This document shows positions 33,769 through 41,305 of a stretch of DNA of 64,000 bases, piece by piece; within the stretch, counting starts at the first letter, position 1, and the number at the start of each line of letters is the position of its first letter. This DNA is from Flavobacterium piscis (lineage in GTDB: Bacteria > Bacteroidota > Bacteroidia > Flavobacteriales > Flavobacteriaceae), in contig NZ_LVEN01000046.1 of assembly GCF_001686925.1 (NCBI RefSeq), forward strand, positions 62,001 to 126,000, read 5' to 3'. A program made the position numbers and the translations under genes. A model generated the notes under the pieces. It was not told the origin of the DNA, did no database searches, and saw only the letters and a program-made list of their open reading frames with translations.

Positions 33769-34894
33769 CCTGGTATTTTAATTTATTGACTACAGGATTG
33801 GCATACATAGATAAAAATCCTTGTCTGGTAACTGGATTATCGCTTCCGATACGCATTTCTAAACGACGCTCAAAAAGTGATTTTTCGCTTTCTTTATATA
33901 AATGTGCAAATTTATTGGTTCCGTTTAAAATGTCGTAAGCGATAAAATTAGTTGGCCATAACTGATAATTCTTTAAAACCGAATCATCAATAACTTGGGC
34001 CAAAGCCTGAATTTGTTTGTTGGCATTGTCATTTTCAGCCACAATCTGATCAATTTCTGTATCGAGAACATCTCCAACAGAAATGTGTATTCTTTTTTTG
34101 GTTCCCATGATACCACTTAAAATGGTCATGAAATCCTCATTTTTTTCTTTAATATAAACCTCATTATTGGCTTCTGCCATTAATTGTGGCATTTTCAGTA
34201 CATCTGTAGGATCATATTCATACGAAATAGAAACCGGAACGATCTTTAATTTCTTAAAATAATCCATCAAATTGGCTTCATCAGAACCCATTCCGATCAT
34301 TTTTAAAACTCCGGGATTGGTTTCGTCATTTCCGTCTTTGGTACGGCCTTCTCTTTGTGCGATCCAAACCGAACGATTTTCGCGAAGCAATAACTGTCCT
34401 ATATATTCAGACAATAATTTTGAGCTTTGCAGCATTTCTCTGGGTGTTAAACCTCTTAAAACTAAAAAGTTTCTATTCAGTTTTGCCAAAGTGCTCAGGA
34501 ATGCTTTTTTAACCAAATTGTCTCCAATTGCTGATGCTGTCATGACTAAACCATGTTCGAAAAGGCAAACGTTTAATAAGGTTGTATCTAAAAGAATGTC
34601 TCTATGATTAGAAACAAATAAATAAGAGGTGTTTTTTTCCAGTTTCTCGAAACCTGAAGTTGTAAGTCCTTCAGAGCTTTTTTCCAGAACTTTTTGTACG
34701 GTGTTATAAATAAAGTTGCATTGAAAATCACGTATAGAGTGTGTTTTCTTCAATTGCTCTTTCCAAACCTGATCTTCTACTTCCGGAAAAGTAAAGTTCA
34801 TCATGGCTTTCATCATCGGATGATTGGCAACAGCATGAAGGGCTTCATTTATTTCAGAATCATAAAACGGTCGAATGGCATCAAATCTCTGCAT
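33758..34894 (-). CDS. PlsC-like glycerolipid acyltransferase
   Basis: A 378-aa acyltransferase. The catalytic block is FVSNHRDILLDTTLLN, a variant of HX4D seen in a branch that uses NHRDxxxD, followed by the glycine/substrate block VWIAQREGRTKDGND. It probably acylates glycerol phosphate or lysophosphatidate at the inner membrane. It overlaps ansA by 11 bp. The N-terminal 90 residues are helical and specific to this branch. Confidence 0.85.
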   Translation of the reverse strand: MQRFDAIRPFYDSEINEALHAVANHPMMKAMMNFTFPEVEDQVWKEQLKKTHSIRDFQCNFIYNTVQKVLEKSSEGLTTSGFEKLEKNTSYLFVSNHRDILLDTTLLNVCLFEHGLVMTASAIGDNLVKKAFLSTLAKLNRNFLVLRGLTPREMLQSSKLLSEYIGQLLLRENRSVWIAQREGRTKDGNDETNPGVLKMIGMGSDEANLMDYFKKLKIVPVSISYEYDPTDVLKMPQLMAEANNEVYIKEKNEDFMTILSGIMGTKKRIHISVGDVLDTEIDQIVAENDNANKQIQALAQVIDDSVLKNYQLWPTNFIAYDILNGTNKFAHLYKESEKSLFERRLEMRIGSDNPVTRQGFLSMYANPVVNKLKYQDVI

Positions 34895-34958
34895 TATTTA
34901 TATTGGTTTTAAGTGGGCAAAAGAACAAAAAAAAAATTAAACTATTGTAAGGTATAAA

Positions 34959-35738
34959 TTAAATCCCAAAAACGTTTACAGAATTTTGTGTTGTTCGTTG
35001 TGCAATTTCCTCTTCAGAAACGTCATACAGGTCTGCCAACTTAGCAATAACATTTACTAAATAACTGCTTTCATTACGTTTTCCGCGATACGGAATGGGC
35101 GCTAAATAAGGAGAATCTGTTTCTAAAACGATATGTTTCAAATCGATTTGGTTTAAAAACTGATCGATTTTTCCGTTTTTAAATGTTACCACTCCACCAA
35201 TTCCCAATTTCATATTATAAGATATCGCTTGAAGCGCTTGTTCGTGCGTTCCGGAAAAACAATGAAAAATGCCAAACAAATCATCTGATTTCTCTTCTTC
35301 CAGCACTTCAAAAATCTCATCAAAAGCTTCACGACAATGTATTACAATAGGCAATTTGTATTGTTTCGCTAACTGAATCTGTCTCTTGAAAGCAATTTGC
35401 TGTTCTTTAAGATGTGTTTTATCCCAATACAAATCAATTCCGATTTCGCCAACAGCATAGAACTTTCTTTTGGCAAGTTCAGTTTCTACGTGCTTTAACT
35501 CGTCTTCGTAATTATCTTTCACGTAAGTGGGATGCAAACCCATCATGAGGAATACATTATCAGGATAGTTTTGCTCTAAATCGTACATAGATTGCGTTGC
35601 AGCAGCATCAATGGCGGGAATAAAAAAGCGTGTTACTCCGGCATTAATGGCTCTTTGCATCATCTCGTCACGATCCTGATCAAACTCTTCAGAATATAAG
35701 TGTGTATGCGTATCGGTAATTATGGGTTTTGAATTCAA
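34959..35738 (-). CDS. tatD: TatD-family metal-dependent hydrolase
   Basis: A 259-aa TIM-barrel nuclease/hydrolase. The metal ligands are visible: DTHTHLYSEEFD at the N-terminus, GEIGIDLYWD, PIVIHCREA, FHCFSGT and ETDSPYLAP. TatD proteins act as 3'-5' exonucleases or quality-control enzymes. The start is TTG at 35738; no in-frame ATG precedes the DTHTH motif. Confidence 0.93.
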   Translation of the reverse strand: MNSKPIITDTHTHLYSEEFDQDRDEMMQRAINAGVTRFFIPAIDAAATQSMYDLEQNYPDNVFLMMGLHPTYVKDNYEDELKHVETELAKRKFYAVGEIGIDLYWDKTHLKEQQIAFKRQIQLAKQYKLPIVIHCREAFDEIFEVLEEEKSDDLFGIFHCFSGTHEQALQAISYNMKLGIGGVVTFKNGKIDQFLNQIDLKHIVLETDSPYLAPIPYRGKRNESSYLVNVIAKLADLYDVSEEEIAQRTTQNSVNVFGI

Positions 35739-35814
35739 TGGTGTGTTTTTTTTAAAGGTTCAAAATTACGACAATATTAAAAACTTTCCCAATTTGAATG
35801 TTTGTGGCGGTAAA

Positions 35815-35973
35815 ATGGCACACGGATTAGACGGATTCACTTCGTGAAAACGCGGATGTGCACGGATTTTTTCTTGTTGGCTTGGTTATCTTTGATTGAG
35901 CGAAGTCAATGGCACACGGATGACACGGATTCACTTTGTGAAAACGCGGATGTGCACGGATTTTTCTCTTGTT
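35815..35973. repeat. Two direct repeats of about 63 bp
   Basis: The 325-bp gap 35739-36063 has no gene. It contains two near-identical units (35815-35877 and 35909-35973). Each carries GGCACACGGAT, a small TTCAC/GTGAA hairpin, then AACGCGGATGTGCACGGATT. They are typical Flavobacterium intergenic repeats. Confidence 0.75.
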
Positions 35974-36063
35974 GTGTGGTTTTTGCAAAAAAAAATCGCA
36001 AAGTGTTTTAACTCTTTGCGAATTTCAATGTCATTCTTTGTGAATCTCTGCGAAACTTATGTC

Positions 36064-36786
36064 TTAATCCAGTTCATCTAATAAATGTTCTACTTCATCG
36101 TAGTTTTCGTAATCCTGCGAAATAGTCTCCAGGATTTCTTTACACTCTGTATATTTCTTTTGTTTCAATTTAGACAAAGCGAGACTCCACGTTGCTTTAT
36201 CTTTATAAGCAGATGTTCCTGATCTCAATTCATTAAACACTGCCTCGGCTTTTGGATATTTACTTTCTTCTAATAAAGAAACGCCATAAAAATACTGAAT
36301 TTCAGGTGTTTGATTTTCCTTTAAAATTTCCTCAAACAGCGGAATCGCTGCTGCATATTTCCCATCGTTAAAAGCGGTTTGCGCTCCTATTAATGCTGCG
36401 TTTGAATCTCCTCTTTCTACAAACGAAGCTGTTTCGGGGTTATCGTAATCGGCAAAAGACGGATTATTGTAATCAAAAAAGAACAATCCGAACAAAATAA
36501 TAACAGATGCGGCCGCGGCTAAATACCAAGGTCGCATTAGAGCCACTTTTGGTTTGCTGGTATTAAAATGTTTGTCTGAGATCGTGGTTAAATTTGCTCT
36601 AAACGCTTCTCTCTCCTCTTCATGTTCAAATTTGGTTTTAAGGCGCAACTGTACTTCTTTGAAAGTTTCAAATTCCGAGGACAATTCATGATCTTCGGCC
36701 AATTGTTTTTCAAAACTATTTCTTTCCTCAACAGTCATTTCTCCCTGAAGATATTGATCGAATAATATATAGCGTTCTTCGTTCAT
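36064..36786 (-). CDS. Membrane TPR protein, putative anti-sigma
   Basis: A 240-aa protein lying 6 bp after the ECF sigma gene. The N-terminal 75 residues (FDQYLQGEMTVEERNSFEKQL) look like the cytoplasmic zinc-less anti-sigma domain found in Bacteroidota. One transmembrane helix lies at 87-104, then come three to four TPR units (about 125-235; YAAAIPLFEEIL, YPKAEAVFNELR, YTECKEILETI). It would hold the sigma factor at the membrane and sense an envelope signal through the TPRs. That function is inferred from position and layout. Confidence 0.75.
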   Translation of the reverse strand: MNEERYILFDQYLQGEMTVEERNSFEKQLAEDHELSSEFETFKEVQLRLKTKFEHEEEREAFRANLTTISDKHFNTSKPKVALMRPWYLAAAASVIILFGLFFFDYNNPSFADYDNPETASFVERGDSNAALIGAQTAFNDGKYAAAIPLFEEILKENQTPEIQYFYGVSLLEESKYPKAEAVFNELRSGTSAYKDKATWSLALSKLKQKKYTECKEILETISQDYENYDEVEHLLDELD

Positions 36787-36792
36787 GACTAA

Positions 36793-37374
36793 TTAGTTTT
36801 TTAGCGATTTAAAATTTTTGGCTTCGTGAATCCACTGCGTTAACTGTCCCACACATAACGATTTCTTTTTTCGAACATAACCGTAAGTTACATTCAGTTT
36901 CTCGGCCACTTCTTCCATAGTTTTAGTGGTGAAACTCAGTTTTAATAATTCCTGGCATTTATCTCCCAATTTTAAAAACATGGTGTCAAAAAGCTGCTGT
37001 TTTTCATCAAATTCTTCTGTGTGTGTAATCAGTTCAGATGCAGATTCATTCATAGATAAAACATCTTCATTTATTGTTACCCCTTTATTCGATGTTTTTT
37101 TGAGTTCGTTAAGCCATTTTCTTTTGCACAATAAAAAAAAGTAAGCATCAAAAGGGCAAGTCAATTGTAGTGTATTGGCTTTGGCCTGATTAAAAAGTAA
37201 AATCATAATTTCCTGAACCACATCCTGTGCATGTTCTTTATCACCTGAATTATTCATAATGAACATTACCACTTTTGGAACAAACTTTTTGTAAATCGCC
37301 TGAATAATTGCCGAGTCATTTGCCGCAAGTCCCTCAATGTATATTTGATCAGGATGAATTTTCGTTTTGCCCAT
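36793..37374 (-). CDS. ECF-type RNA polymerase sigma factor
   Basis: A 193-aa sigma-70 family protein. Region 2 spans about 20-95 (AIYKKFVPKVVMFIMNN, DAQDVVQEIMILLF-like core, FFLLCKRKWLNELKK). Region 4 is near 130-180 (LGDKCQELLKLSF, MEEVAEKLNVTYGYVRKKKSLC). It is followed by a membrane TPR protein that probably controls it. Three matched promoter-like sites on the opposite side (37432, 37955, 38025) are likely its targets. No copy of this site faces the sigma gene itself. Confidence 0.88.
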   Translation of the reverse strand: MGKTKIHPDQIYIEGLAANDSAIIQAIYKKFVPKVVMFIMNNSGDKEHAQDVVQEIMILLFNQAKANTLQLTCPFDAYFFLLCKRKWLNELKKTSNKGVTINEDVLSMNESASELITHTEEFDEKQQLFDTMFLKLGDKCQELLKLSFTTKTMEEVAEKLNVTYGYVRKKKSLCVGQLTQWIHEAKNFKSLKN

Positions 37375-37431
37375 AAAAAAAACTTTTTGTAGCTAATTTA
37401 AAAAACAATTGTAAATAAATTTCACAATATA

Positions 37432-37462
37432 GGGTAACAATTAACATATGAGGTTGATATAA
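37432..37462 (+). promoter_or_regulatory. Putative ECF promoter, copy 1
   Basis: GGGTAACAAT at 37432 and TTGATATAA at 37454, starts 22 bp apart, oriented toward the gene at 37633. Same layout as copies 2 and 3. Confidence 0.65.
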
Positions 37463-37632
37463 TGTAACAAAAGTCTTTTAGCATTAATAAAATGTAATCA
37501 GATGACCCACAGATTAAACGGATCAAAAATAGATTGTCACAGATTTTCTAATTATTGAAATTTAAAATTCGTGCTCATTCGTGGAGTTTGTGGAAAAAAC
37601 CTTTTCTAAAAACAATAATAAAATTAAGAGAA

Positions 37633-37938
37633 ATGGAAACTTATCAATTTGTAACCGAAAAAAACTTAGACCAGTTTAACCAAATGATTTCTGCCAAAAC
37701 CCGAAATGGCTTTGTCATCACAGAGCATAATGAGAAACTGCCTTACGTGGTTTTATCCAAAGAAAAAAAAGCAATCAAACATCCTCTTCATTTGTTTCTT
37801 AGCTGTATCACATTGGGTCTTTGGGCGATTGTCTGGATTTATTTGAGTATTACGCTTTCGCGGAAGAAAAACATTCTGGTAGCCATAGATGAAGACGGAA
37901 ATTTATTTGAAGACAAATGCCCTTCAAAAGAAAATTAA
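37633..37938 (+). CDS. Small membrane protein of ECF locus
   Basis: A 101-aa protein (ATG at 37633; the longer frame from 37555 lacks support). The N-terminal half is soluble and charged (METYQFVTEKNLDQFNQMIS). A single hydrophobic stretch follows (HLFLSCITLGLWAIVWIYLSITL, about 56-78), then a short tail starting RKKN. It may be a membrane-tethered regulator or effector. Family unknown; it lies between two ECF-type promoter copies. Confidence 0.65.
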   Translation: METYQFVTEKNLDQFNQMISAKTRNGFVITEHNEKLPYVVLSKEKKAIKHPLHLFLSCITLGLWAIVWIYLSITLSRKKNILVAIDEDGNLFEDKCPSKEN

Positions 37939-37954
37939 AAAAAAATCAAAAACA

Positions 37955-37985
37955 GGGTAACAATTTTATAAGCCAGTTGATATAA
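37955..37985 (+). promoter_or_regulatory. Putative ECF promoter, copy 2
   Basis: GGGTAACAAT at 37955 and TTGATATAA at 37977, starts 22 bp apart. It lies just past the small membrane gene and points to the lipoprotein gene. Confidence 0.65.
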
Positions 37986-38024
37986 CATCAGAACAGCAAT
38001 TAAAAAGAAAATATTTAAAATTAA

Positions 38025-38055
38025 GGGTAACAATATCAAACCCAAATTGATATAA
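38025..38055 (+). promoter_or_regulatory. Putative ECF promoter, copy 3
   Basis: GGGTAACAAT at 38025 and TTGATATAA at 38047, again 22 bp apart, 70 bp after copy 2. The lipoprotein ATG is 69 bp downstream. Confidence 0.65.
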
Positions 38056-38123
38056 GAATATAATTAACCAAAATCTGAAAACCACCTGAAACCATCAGGA
38101 CAGATTTATAAAAACTAGAAATT

Positions 38124-39116
38124 ATGAACACAAATCTTAAAAAAATCGGACTTTTATTTTTATTAGTTATCACCTTCATCAGCTGCGACAATGGCGATGA
38201 CAATAATACAGACAATCTTATTTTGCCTCCAACCGGAGCAGCTTTTAAAAGCATTAGCGAAAAAGGAGTATCAGCAAACAAACAAAAATTTACCATTACA
38301 GCCGGAACTGGTGTTGTAACCATTACATCTGCAAAAGGAGTAAAACTAAACATCAACGGTGATTGTCTGACCAAAAACGGAGTTGCTGTAACCGGAGCCG
38401 TAGACATCGAATACATCGAACTTTTCGACAAAGGAACGATGTTAATTACTAACAAACCAACAATGGGAATTATGCCTGACGGAAAGAAAAACTTGTTGAT
38501 TTCAGGCGGAGAATTCTTCATCAAAGCCACACAAGGCGGCGTGGAACTTAAAACTTCTTGCAGCATGAATTTAATAGTTCCAACAGCTTTAACAAATGGA
38601 TTAGACAATGCAATGACTTTATGGAATGGTACAATCGATGATAATGGAGAACTGGCCTGGAGAGAGAATAAACCAAATGCTGACGGAACTGGCGGCGGAA
38701 AAGGTGGTGTACAAGGCGAAGGAGCAAATTATTACGTAACTTTTGGCAACTTTGGATGGACAAATGTAGACCGTTTTTACAGCGATCCAAGACCTAAAAC
38801 TACCCTTCTTGTGGCTGCTCCTACTGGTTACGACAACAACAATAGCGCCGTTTACCTGTCATACGATGGCGAAGGAACAAATGCATTAGCAAAATTAGAT
38901 ACTTATACGCCTGCAGGATTATTCAGCGAACACTATGGTCAAATTCCGATTGGTTTAAAATGTCACGTGATTTTTGTAACCGAATCTAATGGTCAATGGC
39001 GTTATGCAATCAAAGCCGTAACCGTTGCTGCCAACGATGTTTACACCTTTACTTTAGCCGAAACAACAGTCGGCACCGAAGCTCAACTGATAGCCGCAAT
39101 CAATGCTATTCAGTAA
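38124..39116 (+). CDS. Predicted lipoprotein of ECF locus
   Basis: A 330-aa lipoprotein: signal MNTNLKKIGLLFLLVITFIS then Cys21, followed by Asp/Asn (DNGDDNNTDN), which fits a lipoprotein. The mature part is beta-rich, with ITSAKGVKLNINGDCLTKNG and VDIEYIELFDKGTML near the front and a Gly-rich hinge (GTGGGKGGVQGEG). No enzyme motif is seen. It is preceded by two tandem ECF-type promoters and closed by a terminator, so it should be the most strongly controlled gene of the locus. Confidence 0.75.
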   Translation: MNTNLKKIGLLFLLVITFISCDNGDDNNTDNLILPPTGAAFKSISEKGVSANKQKFTITAGTGVVTITSAKGVKLNINGDCLTKNGVAVTGAVDIEYIELFDKGTMLITNKPTMGIMPDGKKNLLISGGEFFIKATQGGVELKTSCSMNLIVPTALTNGLDNAMTLWNGTIDDNGELAWRENKPNADGTGGGKGGVQGEGANYYVTFGNFGWTNVDRFYSDPRPKTTLLVAAPTGYDNNNSAVYLSYDGEGTNALAKLDTYTPAGLFSEHYGQIPIGLKCHVIFVTESNGQWRYAIKAVTVAANDVYTFTLAETTVGTEAQLIAAINAIQ

Positions 39117-39135
39117 CTTACAAAATACTTTTAAG

Positions 39136-39167
39136 AAAAAGTGGTGATTTGCTCATCACTTTTTTTT
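39136..39167 (+). terminator. Terminator of the lipoprotein gene
   Basis: Stem AAAAAGTGGTGA/TCATCACTTTTT with one mismatch and a short loop, continuing into T. Genes from 39227 on therefore need read-through or their own promoter. Confidence 0.8.
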
Positions 39168-39226
39168 ACATTTAATCCAGTTTTAAAATTAACAATCATG
39201 ATTTTAGAACCCAAAACTGTCTAGTT

Positions 39227-41179
39227 ATGAAACCACAACTGTCTATTTTCTTTATTCTATTCTCTATTTTCTCAATAGCGCAAACCAAAGTAAAAGACAC
39301 CATAACCCGTCGAGCCAATATTGTTCTTATTCAGAACGGAAATGCCGTTACCTACAAACCCGAAACCCCGCCGTTGATACCCATTGCAGGAGCACCAAAA
39401 CCAAGTTACTCCTATTTATGGGAACTGGGCGACGGACATTACAGCAAAGAAGCCGAACCCAAGCACGTTTATAAAAACAAAGGAACCTACACCACAAGAC
39501 TGGCGGTAACCAACAACTATGACAACGGAAAACCTCCTGCAACACGACCAAAAAAAGTCGCCGTAAATGACATTACCGATACTAACTATAAAGACATTGC
39601 CTCAATAGCAGATCAAAATGGTTTTGCGATCCTCAAAAATTGCGATCCTATTCCGGATCAGGAAATGGTAGTCGTAGTAGGTTATCAAAATCTGGAGAAT
39701 TACGTAGCGAGCGGAAAGTTGTATTTGTTCTATAATGAGAAACAATTTAAAAACAATAATTTCGAATTAACAGACTTTCGAACCTATGCAAACGAGCGTG
39801 AAATAAAAGAAAAAAACATTGCTGCTGTTACGGATCTTGATGATTCTAATAATTATCTGGCTTCCGCCGAAAGTAATTTCAGAACCAAAAAATACAGAAA
39901 CACGACTACCGAGGAAGATCTCGGCGCATCATTATTAGAAGCCAATAAAACCTATCATAATGTTTCGATCTTAGAATTTGATGATGCCAATCCCGGAGCA
40001 ACCCGCAATGTGTTTTATACGTTTAAAACGACTCCGGAAATGATCAAAGATACCAGCGCAACGGTTACCATGCGTGGGATTTTTGTACCCAACAGAAGTT
40101 ATAAAAACCACAAGATAAAAAACCTCGAAATGGAAATCGTAACTTCTCACGATCCGAACAAAATGGGATCTAACGGAAGTTTTATGAATTATAGGCTGGT
40201 GCGTTTTAAACGAGTAAATTTTAAAACCCGTTTTCAAAACAATGGCGAAGGTCCGGCGAGAATGATTCGGTTAGAAACTGATGTTCCGGATATGTTCGAC
40301 AAGAAAACATTTAAGGTCGAGGACATGTATCCAAAATGTCCCATTTGTCCAAAAGATGAAGTTCCTACTGTAAGTTGTCTCGATACGATTATCAAAAAAA
40401 ATCAAATCTTTTTTACTTTCAAGAATATATATTTACCTGGAAGCGAACAGAAAAATGTACATGAAAAAGATTCTACCAAAGGTTTTGTAAAATACTCCAT
40501 GAAATTTGCGGAGGATTTTCATAAGGTAAAAACCCGAAGCAGAACCGCAATTATCTTCGATAAAAATGAACCTATCACAACCAACTACGCCACTACCCGA
40601 TTCCTGCCCGGAATTTCGATTGGCGCAAAAGCGGGTTATAATGTATATCCTGATCTTGAAAAATCGACCAGTTATTTTGTAGGTGCCACAATTTCGCCTT
40701 TTAAATCGTATCGCTTTTATTGGCAGGCCGAATGGCTCAATGCTATTAATAAATACGAAAGTGCTGCAACAGTCGTCGATCAAAATGTGGTAAACCCAAA
40801 CGGAGTGAAGCAATTTCAGCGCACGACAACAACTACAGAAAACAAAAGCGTAAACTGGGAAATTCCAATTTTAATTCGGTACAACATCAATAATTATATT
40901 GGCGTTGGTGCAGGAGTTCAGGCTAATTTTGATGTTTCGTCTGAACAAACTACCAGCAAAAAAATCGAAAGTTTTGAAGGCGGAACCGATCAGTTTTTAA
41001 TGGATATGAGAACCGAATCAAGTTCAGTAAAAAATTCATTTGTCAATTTAAAAACAGGACTTTTATTTGACTTAACTTTAGGCTTCGCAAGAATTGGTCC
41101 GAGTTTAGGCGCGCGCTATGTTATGAATTTCGAACAAAATTTTAATTACTTTCAGTTTTACGGAATATGGAAATTTTAA
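39227..41179 (+). CDS. PKD-domain outer-membrane protein
   Basis: A 650-aa exported protein with signal MKPQLSIFFILFSIFSIAQ. A PKD domain lies at about 55-110 (YSYLWELGDGHYSKEAEPKH and YTTRLAVTNNYD). A long beta region follows, and the last 180 residues look like an outer-membrane beta-barrel (AGYNVYPDLEKSTSYFVGAT, IPILIRYNINNYIGVGAGVQ, terminal FYGIWKF). It could be a surface receptor or anchor. Cysteines cluster in YPKCPICPKDEVPTVSCLD. It lies upstream of the CHAT protease gene on the same strand. Confidence 0.78.
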   Translation: MKPQLSIFFILFSIFSIAQTKVKDTITRRANIVLIQNGNAVTYKPETPPLIPIAGAPKPSYSYLWELGDGHYSKEAEPKHVYKNKGTYTTRLAVTNNYDNGKPPATRPKKVAVNDITDTNYKDIASIADQNGFAILKNCDPIPDQEMVVVVGYQNLENYVASGKLYLFYNEKQFKNNNFELTDFRTYANEREIKEKNIAAVTDLDDSNNYLASAESNFRTKKYRNTTTEEDLGASLLEANKTYHNVSILEFDDANPGATRNVFYTFKTTPEMIKDTSATVTMRGIFVPNRSYKNHKIKNLEMEIVTSHDPNKMGSNGSFMNYRLVRFKRVNFKTRFQNNGEGPARMIRLETDVPDMFDKKTFKVEDMYPKCPICPKDEVPTVSCLDTIIKKNQIFFTFKNIYLPGSEQKNVHEKDSTKGFVKYSMKFAEDFHKVKTRSRTAIIFDKNEPITTNYATTRFLPGISIGAKAGYNVYPDLEKSTSYFVGATISPFKSYRFYWQAEWLNAINKYESAATVVDQNVVNPNGVKQFQRTTTTTENKSVNWEIPILIRYNINNYIGVGAGVQANFDVSSEQTTSKKIESFEGGTDQFLMDMRTESSSVKNSFVNLKTGLLFDLTLGFARIGPSLGARYVMNFEQNFNYFQFYGIWKF

Positions 41180-41202
41180 GTTTTACTAATTTTAAAAAGT
41201 TA

Positions 41203-41258
41203 GCCACGAATTCACGAATTTTTTTCAATCAATTATAAATAATTCGTGAATTCGTGGC
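41203..41258. repeat. CACGAATT inverted repeat, copy 2
   Basis: Perfect 18-bp arms GCCACGAATTCACGAATT (41203-41220) and its complement (41241-41258) with a 20-nt spacer, followed by GAAAAAA. Same family as 17791 and 52653. Confidence 0.75.
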
Positions 41259-41305
41259 GAAAAAACGTTATACACATTCCGCAAATCTCTGTGAAACAAA
41301 AAAAT

